Below, one piece after another: positions 27,752-35,943 of a stretch of DNA of 64,000 bases. The stretch lies in assembly GCF_049615385.1 (NCBI RefSeq), contig NZ_JBMZFL010000004.1; one strand, given 5' to 3'. The notes beneath the pieces are model-generated. The model was given only the letters and a program-made list of their open reading frames with translations. It was not told the origin of the DNA and ran no database searches. The position numbers were made by a program, and so were the translations under genes. Positions within the stretch are counted from its first letter, which is position 1. Each line of letters opens with the position of its first letter. This stretch comes from Aequoribacter sp049615385. GTDB lineage: Bacteria > Pseudomonadota > Gammaproteobacteria > Pseudomonadales > Halieaceae.

Positions 27752-27771
27752 GGCCGAGCAAGTGTTCGGCC
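27752..27771. terminator. Hairpin between convergent DUF3604 gene and panD
   Basis: GGCCGA pairs with TCGGCC across an 8-nt loop in the 45-bp gap between the two stops. There is no T run on either strand beyond CGCTTT, so it is a weak terminator candidate. Confidence 0.3.
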
Positions 27772-27778
27772 GTTCGCT

Positions 27779-28153
27779 TTAAAACGACTCAGAGACCGTT
27801 TTGGGCTCTTCGATAATGTAGCGGAATTCGCGGTTATCGGGTGAGGGCAAAATGACTTTGGGGTGCACTTTATCCGCGCTCAACTCAAAGCCAATAATAA
27901 TGATGTCCTCGCCGGGACCGATCAGATGTGCCGCGGCACCATTGACACAGATATCGCCCTTGCCGCGCTCGCCTTCAATCGTGTAGGTTTCTAAACGCGC
28001 ACCAGATGTATTGCTGACCACCAGCACTTTCTCGCCTGGCCACAGGCCTACGGCATCTAACAGGTTTGCATCAATTGTGATACTGCCCACATAATCCAAG
28101 TCGGCTTGGGTGACCGTTGCCTTGTGAATTTTCGAGCGCATTTGCCAACGCAT
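27779..28153 (-). CDS. panD: Aspartate 1-decarboxylase
   Basis: PanD makes beta-alanine from aspartate for pantothenate. It is a pyruvoyl enzyme that cleaves itself between Gly and Ser: here YVGSITID, with Gly23-Ser24 when the ATG at 28153 is used, matching position 24-25 in E. coli; a longer in-frame start would shift this and is not favoured. The protein is 124 aa. NGAAAHL near residue 72 is also characteristic. panD is 22 kb from panB-panC, although all three often cluster. Confidence 0.94.
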   Translation of the reverse strand: MRWQMRSKIHKATVTQADLDYVGSITIDANLLDAVGLWPGEKVLVVSNTSGARLETYTIEGERGKGDICVNGAAAHLIGPGEDIIIIGFELSADKVHPKVILPSPDNREFRYIIEEPKTVSESF

Positions 28154-28185
28154 GAGTACCGACCTACAGAGTCCAAACGAGGGGC

Positions 28186-28215
28186 GTATCATTCCGTATT
28201 ACAAAAATTTGTCAA
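28186..28215 (-). promoter_or_regulatory. Possible sigma-70 promoter of panD
   Basis: A perfect -35 box TTGACA (28215-28210) is followed after 18 bp by TGATAC (28191-28186), a poor -10. It lies 33 bp upstream of the panD start. Confidence 0.35.
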
Positions 28216-28308
28216 CCGTGGCGAGCGCTGAAATACCAAGATTTCATGAAAAAACAGGTGTCTGGACGGCGAATTAAAGTCTCGCTCGCGGTTTTCGTTG
28301 GCCACGAA

Positions 28309-29085
28309 CTAAGCGTTGCGTATGGTTAAACCACCATCAATAGGCAGTGCCGCACCCGTCATAAAACTCGATGACGGTAGTGTGAAGTTGACAATAGCAT
28401 GTGCAATTTCCTCGGGTGTTGCATAGCGTTTCAGTGCAGTTCGGCGGTTGGCAAAGATTGTTTTATCGGTATCTGGAATAGCTTGGGTCATGCCCGTTAG
28501 CGTGGGGCCTGGGCAGACGCAATTTACGGTAATACCCTCAGGACCGAGCTCGACGGCGAGTGCTCGCGTCAAACCAATCACACCGTGTTTCGCGCTGGTG
28601 TAGGTGCTGCCATAAGGTGTAGCCCCCATACCTTCAGTGGAGGCTAGGTTCACAATACGGGGGTGCTTGGATTGTCGCAGGGCTGGCAAGGCTGCGCGCA
28701 CTAGACGCACTTGGCCTTTTAGCATCACATTGAACGAGCGGTCCCACAGCTCCTCGTAGTCGTCGCTATCGATTTTGGTGAAGAGCGAAATACCCGCGTT
28801 GTTGATGAGAATATCTAAGCCACTAAAGTGAGCGATCACTTCGTCGGTAACTTTTATAATTTCGGTTGGATTGGAGATGTCCAGCACCCAGCCCTTAGCC
28901 TTGCCTCCTGCGTCGGTAATCTCTCGAACGACACGATCGACACCTTCCTAGGTGATATCGGTCACGGCCACCTTGGCGCTCTCGTCAGCCAGTAAGTGCG
29001 CCGTTGCGCGGCCTATGCCGCTGGCTGCGCCTGTGACTAGCGCAGTATGGTTTTTAATGGATCGGCTGAGATTCGAAAGCGGCAT
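28309..29085 (-). pseudogene. SDR-family oxidoreductase interrupted by an amber codon
   Basis: From ATG 29085 the frame reads as a complete 258-codon short-chain dehydrogenase except that codon 46 (28950-28948) is TAG. Before it come the NAD(P)-binding TGAASGIGRAT motif and VAVTDIT; after it come LINNAGIS, the catalytic serine region NLAST, and YTSAKHG (YxxxK) and a proper C-terminus (DGGLTIRNA). No frameshift is needed and the rest is intact, so the break is probably recent, a sequencing error, or suppressed. A downstream GTG would yield only 193 codons lacking the cofactor site. It would otherwise be a FabG/3-hydroxybutyrate-dehydrogenase-like enzyme. Confidence 0.85.
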
Positions 29086-29212
29086 AAGCATTCCTTATTT
29101 TGTAAGTACCACTCGATTTTTGTCCGCGCATGCTCTAACGAATAGTAAGACTTGAGTAGACCAGACGTTGTGTCGTCACGTATCAAGGTTACACACAGAA
29201 CAGGATGCCTGC

Positions 29213-30526
29213 ATGCGGTTTTATTTGGCTGTTGCAATGGTTTGTCTGGGCGCTTGCGCTCAGACGCCCAATCTAGCCCTCATCAATTCAAAAGAGTTCG
29301 GGAAAAATCCCGATCTATCTGAGCCTGAAGTGTCACTGTTACCTACCGCTAAAATTGCCCGAGCGGTGGGTTTTCGAGCGGGCGAGGCGCCTCGGCCAGC
29401 GGCGGGCTGGACCGTTAATCGATTTGCTGAAGGTTTGGCCCATCCACGCTGGTTGCTCGAACTGCCCAATGGCGATTTGCTCGTTGCCGAAACCGATACC
29501 CCGCAAAACAGTGGTGGGTTTGACGGGATAAAGGGCTTAGTGGCTAAAGTGATAATGCGCTACGGTGGTTCAAATAGAGGCAGTGCTGACCGCATCCGTT
29601 TGCTTAGAGATGTTGATGGGGACGGCGTGGCGGAGCGCAGCGTTAAGTTGCTCGAGGACCTGCATTCGCCCTTTGGTATGGCGTATCGCGACGGTTATCT
29701 GTATGTGGCCAATACGGATGCTTTGCTCCGCTTTCCGTACCAGTTGGGTGAGGACAATGTCTCTGGTCCGACTGAGCATCTCACCGATCTGCCGGCCTTG
29801 CCGTATAACCATCACTGGACCAAATCGCTCCTGTTTGGCTCGACGGGGCGCCACCTTTGGGTTGGTGTGGGTAGTAACAGCAATATTGCTGAGAATGGTA
29901 TGGAAAACGAGGAAATGAGAGCCGCCATTCTGCAATACGATATCGAAAGCGGCGAGCTGAGTGTTTACGCAAGCGGTTTGCGCAACCCGGTGGGTATGGC
30001 TTTGCACCCCGAAACAGGCGGGTTATGGACGGTGGTTAATGAGCGCGATGAGCTTGGCGACCAGCTGGTACCCGATTACTTGACAGAAGTCATCGAGGAC
30101 GAATTTTACGGCTGGCCTGTGTGGTACATGGGCGGGAACAAAGATGAACGAGTTCTAGCCATGGGGATCGACAATGACACCAGGGTAAGAGAGCCTGATT
30201 ACGCGCTTGGGGCACATACTGCGTCGCTGGGTTTAGACTTTTACGACTATCCGCACCCAAGCGTCCAACATGCGGCGATCATTGGGCAGAGGGGGTCTTG
30301 GAATCGCAGTCAGTTTGCAGGCTACAAAGTCATCGCCGTTCAATTTGATGCCGGTCGGCCAAAGGATGCTCTGCCAATCACCTTGCTTGATGGCTTCTTA
30401 AGCGAAAAAGGCCAAGCGAGGGGTCGCCCGGTTGGGGTTCAGGTGTTGGGCGATGGTGCGATTGTGGTGGCGGACGATGTGGCTGGGATTGTTTGGCGCT
30501 TGGCTCCTGCTGTACCGACAAAGTAA
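29213..30526 (+). CDS. PQQ-type sugar (sorbosone/glucose) dehydrogenase-like lipoprotein
   Basis: The protein of about 437 aa starts with a lipoprotein signal (MRFYLAVAMVCLGAC). It has the six-bladed propeller pattern of the soluble glucose/L-sorbosone dehydrogenase family: FAEGLAHPRWLLELPNGDLLVAETD, PYNHHWTKSLLFG, YASGLRNPVGMALHP, WTVVNERDELGD, IGQRGSWNRS. These enzymes oxidise sugars with PQQ, although many homologues are uncharacterised. ATG 29213 is chosen for the AGGA seven bases upstream and for the lipobox. No PQQ synthesis genes are in the window. Confidence 0.82.
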   Translation: MRFYLAVAMVCLGACAQTPNLALINSKEFGKNPDLSEPEVSLLPTAKIARAVGFRAGEAPRPAAGWTVNRFAEGLAHPRWLLELPNGDLLVAETDTPQNSGGFDGIKGLVAKVIMRYGGSNRGSADRIRLLRDVDGDGVAERSVKLLEDLHSPFGMAYRDGYLYVANTDALLRFPYQLGEDNVSGPTEHLTDLPALPYNHHWTKSLLFGSTGRHLWVGVGSNSNIAENGMENEEMRAAILQYDIESGELSVYASGLRNPVGMALHPETGGLWTVVNERDELGDQLVPDYLTEVIEDEFYGWPVWYMGGNKDERVLAMGIDNDTRVREPDYALGAHTASLGLDFYDYPHPSVQHAAIIGQRGSWNRSQFAGYKVIAVQFDAGRPKDALPITLLDGFLSEKGQARGRPVGVQVLGDGAIVVADDVAGIVWRLAPAVPTK

Positions 30527-30670
30527 TTGCATTTCCCCCTAGACCGTTTTTCGTGGGGTGTAATAGCTCTTGGCGCATACACCTTAACGCTTTGTTCATT
30601 CGACCAGACACTTCGCTCATGATCCAAGTTAGCCCTTGTGCGTACTTTGTACTCACGTTGTTGAAAGAGC

Positions 30671-30859
30671 ATGACTATGCTGGATACTCAGAACATTCAG
30701 TGCCCCTATTGCTGGGAGACTATCGAGCTCGTGATTGATCACAGCGTCGCAGAGCAAGACTACATTGAAGATTGCGAAGTTTGTTGCCGACCGATTCGTT
30801 TGATGGTCGCTGTTGAGGATGGCGAGAGCTACGTGACCGCATTGCATGAGGATGAGTAG
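30671..30859 (+). CDS. CPXCG zinc-ribbon protein
   Basis: The 62-aa protein reads IQCPYCWETIEL then EDCEVCCRPI, two CxxC knuckles of the small CPXCG (Cys_rich_CPXG) family, conserved in gammaproteobacteria with unknown role. A GAAAGAG sequence precedes the start; the second ATG (30677) is an alternative. Not seen in an operon; the upstream 144 bp show nothing striking. Confidence 0.82.
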   Translation: MTMLDTQNIQCPYCWETIELVIDHSVAEQDYIEDCEVCCRPIRLMVAVEDGESYVTALHEDE

Positions 30860-31156
30860 TCGGCAATTACCGATGCCCGCGCATTTTTGCTCCGTGTCGT
30901 TGGCAACCAGGCGAAGTCAGTTATTGGCGCAAGTGGTTGCTTTTCAGGGATGATCCGCCTAGACTCCGCGCACCCGGAGTTGCTCCGAGGCTCTGCTTAA
31001 AGCAGAGATTGTTTGGTCTTTCCTTCCCCCCAAGTTGATCCTTCTGTGTCTCTTACACTTAATATGTCACGACGGTCCTACTGCAAAGATCAGTTGAATA
31101 ATTGACCTGCTGACGACAGCCGGTCGTATGCGCTCATCTTGGTGCAAGGATATCTT
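30860..31156 (+). promoter_or_regulatory. Long leader region of rhlE
   Basis: This 297-bp gap has no credible frame. It holds a perfect 7-bp hairpin (CTCTGCT / AGCAGAG, 30991-31007) not followed by a T run, then a C- and T-rich stretch and TTAATATG near 31065 that could be a -10 region. RNA helicase genes often have long regulated leaders; whether this one is transcribed is unknown. Confidence 0.3.
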
Positions 31157-32395
31157 ATGAATTTTTCGGATTTAGGTTTGTCGCCTAAGTTACTACAAGC
31201 GATTTCGGACACTGGTTATACAACGCCCACCGCAATTCAATCCGCGGCTATTGGGCCGGTTTTGGAAGGCAAAGATCTCATGGCCTCTGCCCAAACTGGT
31301 ACTGGGAAGACGGCGGCTTTTACTCTGCCATTGCTTGAGAGCTTGTTGCGCCAGCCAAACAGCTCCAAATCCCCAAAGTTCCTAATCATTACGCCCACTC
31401 GAGAGCTCGCTGCCCAAATCGAGGCCTCTGCCAAGACCTACAGTAAATACATGTCCTGTCGGACCTTGGCGGTGTTTGGTGGCGTTAAAATAGGCCCTCA
31501 GATTCGCCAGTTAAAGCAGGGCGTGGACGTACTCATTGCCACGCCGGGCCGCTTGCTTGATTTGAGTGAGCAGGGCGAAGTCGACTTGAAAATGATTAAC
31601 GTGTTGGTGCTCGATGAAGCCGACCGAATGCTGGACATGGGATTCATTCCCGCCATCAGGCGTATTCAAAAGCTACTGCCAGCAAAAAAACAAACGCTGA
31701 TGTTTTCAGCGACCTATTCGGATGAGATTCGAACGCTGGCGCAAACCTATCTGCGGCAACCCGTAGAAGTGAGTGTTACGCCGAAAAATGCAGCGGCACA
31801 CACGGTTGACCAGTTGATCTATCCGGTCGATAAAAAACAAAAATCGGCGGTGCTGCAGTATTTGCTCAACAACAACGGTTGGGTACAAGTCTTGGTGTTC
31901 TCCAGAACCAAACACGGTGCAAATAAACTCGTAAGAGAGTTAGATAAGGCGAATATCAGAGCGGCTGCGATTCATGGCAATCGAAGTCAGTCGCAGCGCA
32001 CAAAAGCCTTGGCGGATTTTAAGAGCAGTAAAATAGCGGTTCTGGTCGCCACCGATATTGCGTCGCGAGGTATCGATATTGCCCAGTTGCCCGTTGTAAT
32101 CAATTTTGATTTACCCAATGTGCCCGAGGACTACGTACATCGTATTGGTCGCACCGGTCGCGCGGGCTCTAACGGGCGGGCAATATCGTTGGTATGCGCC
32201 GATGAAGTAAAGCAACTTAGAGACATAGAGCGGGTAATTAGTCGCCAATTGCCGCGAGAGTTTGTTGATGGATTTACGCCTCAGGAGCCCTTGCCTGAGA
32301 GCCCTGCTAAAGCCAAACGTCCAAGCTCCAAGCCTAAGTCGGCTCCAGGACGCTCTCGGCGGTCGGGTCAGCGACGCACTCATTCAGCCGGTTGA
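31157..32395 (+). CDS. rhlE: DEAD-box ATP-dependent RNA helicase, RhlE type
   Basis: The 412-aa helicase unwinds RNA in ribosome assembly or decay. Motifs in order: Q motif (FSDLGLSPKLL ... TPTAIQ), Walker A AQTGTGKT, PTRELAAQ, TPGRLLD, DEAD (VLDEADRML), SAT (MFSATYS), then ATDIASRGIDIAQL and HRIGRTGRAG. A basic, Pro/Ser-rich tail of about 40 residues follows. AAGGA precedes ATG 31157; an upstream GTG-type start is not supported. Convergent with srkA. Confidence 0.93.
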   Translation: MNFSDLGLSPKLLQAISDTGYTTPTAIQSAAIGPVLEGKDLMASAQTGTGKTAAFTLPLLESLLRQPNSSKSPKFLIITPTRELAAQIEASAKTYSKYMSCRTLAVFGGVKIGPQIRQLKQGVDVLIATPGRLLDLSEQGEVDLKMINVLVLDEADRMLDMGFIPAIRRIQKLLPAKKQTLMFSATYSDEIRTLAQTYLRQPVEVSVTPKNAAAHTVDQLIYPVDKKQKSAVLQYLLNNNGWVQVLVFSRTKHGANKLVRELDKANIRAAAIHGNRSQSQRTKALADFKSSKIAVLVATDIASRGIDIAQLPVVINFDLPNVPEDYVHRIGRTGRAGSNGRAISLVCADEVKQLRDIERVISRQLPREFVDGFTPQEPLPESPAKAKRPSSKPKSAPGRSRRSGQRRTHSAG

Positions 32396-32401
32396 ATGAG
32401 T
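32378..32401. terminator. Hairpin at the rhlE/srkA convergent ends
   Basis: ACTCATTCA pairs perfectly with TGAATGAGT over a 6-nt loop, spanning the rhlE stop, nine bases before the srkA stop. Without T runs on either strand it may act with Rho or as a 3' stabiliser for both messages. Confidence 0.4.
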
Positions 32402-32409
32402 ACCTACGG

Positions 32410-33402
32410 CTAAACGTTGCCGCTGATGCGTTCAAGCGGTGCTTCCTGTAGAGCGCTTAATTGTTCTCTCAGTTCAAGGATGTGTTCACCCCAGTACCGC
32501 TCGGTATTAAACCAAGGGAACGCTCTTGGAAACGCTGGGTCACTCCACCTGCGTGCAAGCCACGCAGCGTGATGCATCATGCGCAGTGTGCGCAGACTCT
32601 CGATGAGTTCGAGTTCGCGGTCATCGAAGTCATAAAACATTTCATAGCCCTCGAGCAAAGCTTCAAGTTGTTGCGTTTGCTCTAGGCGATCTCCACTCAG
32701 CAACATCCACAGATCTTGCACTGCAGGCCCCATGCGACAGTCATCAAAATCGACGAATACGGCGCGATCGTCACGCCACAAAATATTCCCCAAATGACAG
32801 TCAGCGTGCAGGCGAATGGGCTGGTAAGGGCGGCTTTGAAAGATAGAGCCGACGCTTTCGAGTATGTCGCGAGTCAGCGTAGCGTATGCGTCGACTAAAC
32901 TGCTGGGAATGCACTGGTTGCTTAGCAAAAATTCTCGACTTGCAGTGCCATACGACTCGACTGTGATTGACGGGCGAAAATGAAAGTCTCGTTCGGCACC
33001 GATGGCATGGAGCCTACCCAGCGAGCGGCCCAGCAATTCTATGGTTTCAAGATTGCTAGGTTCAGGGGCATGTCCCCCAAAACGCGTAAACAGTGAAAAT
33101 AGAAAACCGTCATCTTCATAGGCTGTCAGGCCGTTAGGTCCGGTCAGTGGTGCCACAACAGGCCATTCTGCCGCCGTCAATTCAGCGCAAAAAGCGTGCT
33201 CCTCGCGAATTTGATCCAACGACCAACGATCAGGCCTGTAGAACTTAGCAATGAGCGGTGGCTCGTCTTCTATCCCCACTTGAAAAACTCGGTTTTCATA
33301 AGAATTTAGCGCGTTAATGCGTCCATCGCAGCGATAACCCTGTGCTTCAATGGCGTCAAGGACCCGCTCAGGGCTTAATGTGCTGTACGGATGTGTCGCC
33401 AT
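32410..33402 (-). CDS. srkA: Stress response kinase A (YihE/RdoA family)
   Basis: SrkA is an aminoglycoside-phosphotransferase-like Ser/Thr kinase that counters programmed death under stress in E. coli. The 330-aa protein shows LNSYENRVFQVG near residue 33, a catalytic loop IRLHADCHLGNILW near residue 196 and the metal-binding VFVDFDDCRMGPAVQDLWML. Length is normal. In E. coli the gene precedes dsbA, but here a gene-poor accessory region lies upstream. Confidence 0.92.
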   Translation of the reverse strand: MATHPYSTLSPERVLDAIEAQGYRCDGRINALNSYENRVFQVGIEDEPPLIAKFYRPDRWSLDQIREEHAFCAELTAAEWPVVAPLTGPNGLTAYEDDGFLFSLFTRFGGHAPEPSNLETIELLGRSLGRLHAIGAERDFHFRPSITVESYGTASREFLLSNQCIPSSLVDAYATLTRDILESVGSIFQSRPYQPIRLHADCHLGNILWRDDRAVFVDFDDCRMGPAVQDLWMLLSGDRLEQTQQLEALLEGYEMFYDFDDRELELIESLRTLRMMHHAAWLARRWSDPAFPRAFPWFNTERYWGEHILELREQLSALQEAPLERISGNV

Positions 33403-33536
33403 GGATTTAGGTATCCGAGAGGTGTGACGGCATTATACGCAGATTCTAAGAGGTATTTTTAAGTTGTTTTAAACGTAGAGCATTGCGCCGCAGTGAGCAC
33501 CGCTAGTCTTGATGAGCTAGGTATCATATTTGCTAG

Positions 33537-33782
33537 CACGGTTCTCGTGAGCGCGGTGAGACTGTTCTAGGTGTTGTCTTTAATGTCGAAGATGCTGATA
33601 TGGGGTTGAGTCGGGCGAGCTCGATGGGTATTGGTACCGTCAATTCTGTGGATTATAGCCAAGCGGAGATCGATGCCCATTTGGATGGGCTGTTCACTCG
33701 ATATAAAGAGTATTTTCTAAATACATCTGCTGAGATTGGTTACGGGTTGACCTTGGGGCAATTTGAAAGCCGTCCCCGTTGA
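33537..33782 (+). pseudogene. Decayed gene remnant, possibly gamma-glutamylcyclotransferase-like
   Basis: An open frame starting just after a TAG at 33534 reads GETVLGVVFNVEDADMGLSR and then SSMGIGT, resembling the GVVF-x-V ... LDRAEGLGxGY section of AIG2/gamma-glutamylcyclotransferase proteins. The N-terminal half of the family and its YGSN motif are absent, and no Shine-Dalgarno precedes the only ATG (33600). The remaining 45 residues are unrecognised. The frame ends inside the first copy of the flanking repeat, suggesting the gene was cut when that repeat or the adjoining module arrived. Low confidence in the family. Confidence 0.3.
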
Positions 33783-33834
33783 TGCGGTAGAGTCGGGTTA
33801 GTCCTCTCGATAATGCAAAGCATTGTCGTACCCG
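33774..33834 (+). repeat. Flanking hairpin repeat, copy 1
   Basis: The 40-bp core (33794-33833) is 37/40 identical to copy 2 at 35996-36035, in the same orientation. It begins CGGGT and ends ACCCG, enclosing GATAATGC-AAA-GCATTGTC. Similarity continues upstream as CCCCGTTGATG..GTAGAG. It lies downstream of hipT. Confidence 0.8.
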
Positions 33835-34059
33835 ATGAGCCTAATCAGCTTGTTTTCAACAAACGATCGCAGCGGGTTTGTGCTCCCAAGGTGACTTCAA
33901 TCTCCGAGGTGGCAGTCCGGTTAGGCACGAAATTGCAGCTCCTAACTATTTGGTTTGAAACCATTCGACTGTTTGCTGATGGGTCGCAGAGTTGTCCTGT
34001 TAGGGCAAAAAATATCCGAGGTATATCAGTAAACCCAGTCGCTATGAGGCTTCGCGAGC
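33835..34059. other. Gene-free stretch downstream of hipT
   Basis: No convincing gene is visible between the repeat and the hipT stop. An 85-codon plus-strand frame here starts inside the repeat and resembles nothing I know. An inverted pair GTTAGG / CCTAAC lies near 33920-33945, and AGGCT / AGCCT (34047-34061) forms a hairpin at the hipT end without a T run. Confidence 0.4.
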
Positions 34060-35079
34060 CTAGCTTGTAAAAGAGATGATGCTCAACGCCCGAAGGCGGC
34101 TTTCGAGCAGTGCGGATGTGTGTTCTTTCATTGATTGGGGCATAAAGCCGAATTGGATTAGGCTCAACATATCGGCCTGATTACGATGTATTTGATCGAT
34201 GAATTTCACTATCGGTTTTTCAGGTATGTCCAGCCGTTTACCCAGTTCAATGAAATCAATGCCGGTGTAGTAGCCGTAATATTGCTGTGCTTTAGAAAAT
34301 TGTTCGTCGCCTTCTTCGGGATCGAGTAGTAAGCCCAATGCAAGTTGCCCCAGTCCTTTTTCGCTACCATCCGCATTGAAGGCTTCGCAGAAAAGACAGT
34401 CGTAGTTTGGGGTGAGTTTGTCGTAGTAAAGTCCGGTGTTGTCCCCCAAGCGCTGGACGCTGAAGTTTTTGAGGTGCAGGTCGTCGTTACCAATCAGGTA
34501 GGCGAAGATGACTCGGCGCACAAAATCCAGAACAACCGCTTGCTTACCTCCGCTCACTTCTTGAATGAGCCTGCCTGCTTCTTCGTAGGTTTTACTGTAT
34601 TTGCGCTCGCTGAGCATATTGAAGCATTGCAACAGGTCTTCCTGGTGGACTTTGCCACCCCCGTTTAGCCTGTCAAAGCGTCGAGTTATGTACGCGAGTT
34701 CGCCGTCAGCGAAGTCCACCAGTCCGCACACTGCCGTCTCGATACCCACTAGGGCGCTAAGGAGCATGGCGGTATGTTCGTTCTCGGCAGCATTGGGGTA
34801 GGTTTCGGGGCTGGGTTTAAGTATGTATGTACCATTCTCGGACGTGGGGACTAGCTGGCGGTGTTCATTGATCTTGAGTGACAACTTTTGTTGAACCCCA
34901 GAAACAGACATGCCTTGGCTATATTGGCGACTGCTTTGAAAAAATTCGCTGCGGCTAAAAAGTAAGTGAGGGCTTACCTTGGTGCTGCCAAGCAGATCCC
35001 TGAGAGCAGTTGTTTTGTAACCTGTCTCAGCCTCCTTGGCGGTCAAAGGCTTCAAACTGATTTTGCAATAACTGGTCAT
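34060..35079 (-). CDS. hipT: HipT-like serine/threonine kinase toxin
   Basis: HipA-family kinases phosphorylate an aminoacyl-tRNA synthetase and stop growth; HipT of E. coli O127 targets TrpS. This 339-aa protein lacks the N-subdomain-1 of HipA, which is encoded separately next door. The Gly-rich loop reads GMSVSGVQQKLS with serines 58 and 60, the SxS autophosphorylation arrangement reported for HipT. The catalytic loop is IGNDDLHLKNFS near residue 218 and the metal site LTPNYDC near residue 240. It is the third gene of hipB-hipS-hipT. The target is not readable from sequence. Confidence 0.86.
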   Translation of the reverse strand: MTSYCKISLKPLTAKEAETGYKTTALRDLLGSTKVSPHLLFSRSEFFQSSRQYSQGMSVSGVQQKLSLKINEHRQLVPTSENGTYILKPSPETYPNAAENEHTAMLLSALVGIETAVCGLVDFADGELAYITRRFDRLNGGGKVHQEDLLQCFNMLSERKYSKTYEEAGRLIQEVSGGKQAVVLDFVRRVIFAYLIGNDDLHLKNFSVQRLGDNTGLYYDKLTPNYDCLFCEAFNADGSEKGLGQLALGLLLDPEEGDEQFSKAQQYYGYYTGIDFIELGKRLDIPEKPIVKFIDQIHRNQADMLSLIQFGFMPQSMKEHTSALLESRLRALSIISFTS

Positions 35080-35131
35080 ACCCTATTCCTTAAATCTCAA
35101 ACCTATGCCGGGTGTTTGTTTGGTCTATAGG

Positions 35132-35452
35132 TTATTCCGTTACCGCCCCAACCGTTACTGCGCCAACTAGGTCACGCCCGTTTGCCAGAAGCAAGCCAAA
35201 TCGGTCGGATTCGTCAATTCTCTGTTCCTGTGTCTGTAGTTTCCGTAGCCAGCCTTCAGCCACCAGGTTTTCGAAAAAACCGTGTAAGTGATGACTGTCA
35301 AATGCTTCCTCCCTCAATGGCAGGGTAAAGCTGATGGGGGGGCCGCCCGCGAGATAATCGCGGTCGTACTGAAAATGAAAGCCCCGCTCGGTTTCCCAAA
35401 GGGTGCCAGCCCTTCGTCGGTTGTAGAAAACCTGTGCGACTCTTTGGTTCAT
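35132..35452 (-). CDS. hipS: HipS-like small protein (HipA N-subdomain 1)
   Basis: The 106-aa protein matches the N-terminal domain of HipA (RAGTLWETERGFHFQYDRDYL, ISFTLPLREE, HGFFENLVAEGWLR, DRFGLLLANGRDLVGAV). In HipBST systems this domain is a separate protein and acts as the antitoxin by blocking the HipT active site. Spacing is 22 bp from hipB and 52 bp to hipT, so a three-gene operon is likely. It could instead be a HipA gene split by mutation, but both pieces have proper starts and stops and the loop region is of HipT type. Confidence 0.83.
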   Translation of the reverse strand: MNQRVAQVFYNRRRAGTLWETERGFHFQYDRDYLAGGPPISFTLPLREEAFDSHHLHGFFENLVAEGWLRKLQTQEQRIDESDRFGLLLANGRDLVGAVTVGAVTE

Positions 35453-35474
35453 GGTTGCTCACCGTTCGCGGTGA

Positions 35475-35780
35475 TCAGCCTAGGCATAATTTTAGGCCCA
35501 GTGCCTTGGTGACGTTAATCAGGCTCTCCAGGCGGATATTGGCAGAGCCCTTTTCAATTTTGCCGAGAGTGACATAAGCAACCCCTGACAAGTCGCAGAG
35601 CTCGTTCAGAGTGAGTCCCTGCTTCTTTCGTTCAGCGCGGATGCGCATACCAGCTTCCTCTATGTGGGAAAGGTTGGTAGCTTGGTTGGTTGTTGATGCT
35701 ACCCGTTGTAGCTCGGTAACTCGCTGTCGCAGGGCGGTGAATAGCTCATCAATATCGGGTTCGCTAGATTTTATGTTCAC
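35475..35780 (-). CDS. hipB: HipB-like Xre-family antitoxin/repressor
   Basis: The 101-aa protein has an Xre helix-turn-helix in its second half (MRIRAERKKQGLTLNELCDLSGVAYVTLGKIEKG, residues 44-78) and a charged, mostly helical N-terminal extension of about 43 residues, longer than in classical HipB. It is the first gene of the module and probably represses its own promoter, where a palindrome overlaps the -10 box. In HipBST, HipB mainly provides DNA binding and augments neutralisation by HipS. Confidence 0.85.
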   Translation of the reverse strand: MNIKSSEPDIDELFTALRQRVTELQRVASTTNQATNLSHIEEAGMRIRAERKKQGLTLNELCDLSGVAYVTLGKIEKGSANIRLESLINVTKALGLKLCLG

Positions 35781-35935
35781 TTTTGCGTACTTAATTTAAA
35801 AAAATGTAGATTTTGTATATTAATACGTATTATAAAATCTTTAAATATGTATTTTTGATTATTTTATAAAAAATAAATAATTTTGTATGTTTTTGCGTAT
35901 TTTTTTTGGGTTTATCGTTTGCTTCAGATAGTTGA
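35781..35935 (-). promoter_or_regulatory. AT-rich promoter/operator of the hip operon
   Basis: This stretch is overwhelmingly A and T, unlike the surrounding roughly half-GC DNA. On the minus strand TATAAT (35835-35830) is a perfect -10, 50 bp before hipB. The 10-bp palindrome AATACGTATT (35823-35832) overlaps it, and TACG/CGTA cores recur near 35787 and 35897, giving several possible HipB sites. The -35 region is only A-rich. Confidence 0.55.
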
Positions 35936-35943
35936 ATGCCATC

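Noticed and set aside
33813..34070. 85-codon plus-strand frame downstream of hipT
   Set aside because: It begins inside the repeat hairpin, lacks a ribosome site, overlaps the hipT end and resembles no family.
34060..35452. HipA gene simply broken into two pieces
   Set aside because: Both pieces have sensible starts and stops, 52 bp separates them, and the kinase has the SxS loop of HipT, so a natural HipBST system is more likely.
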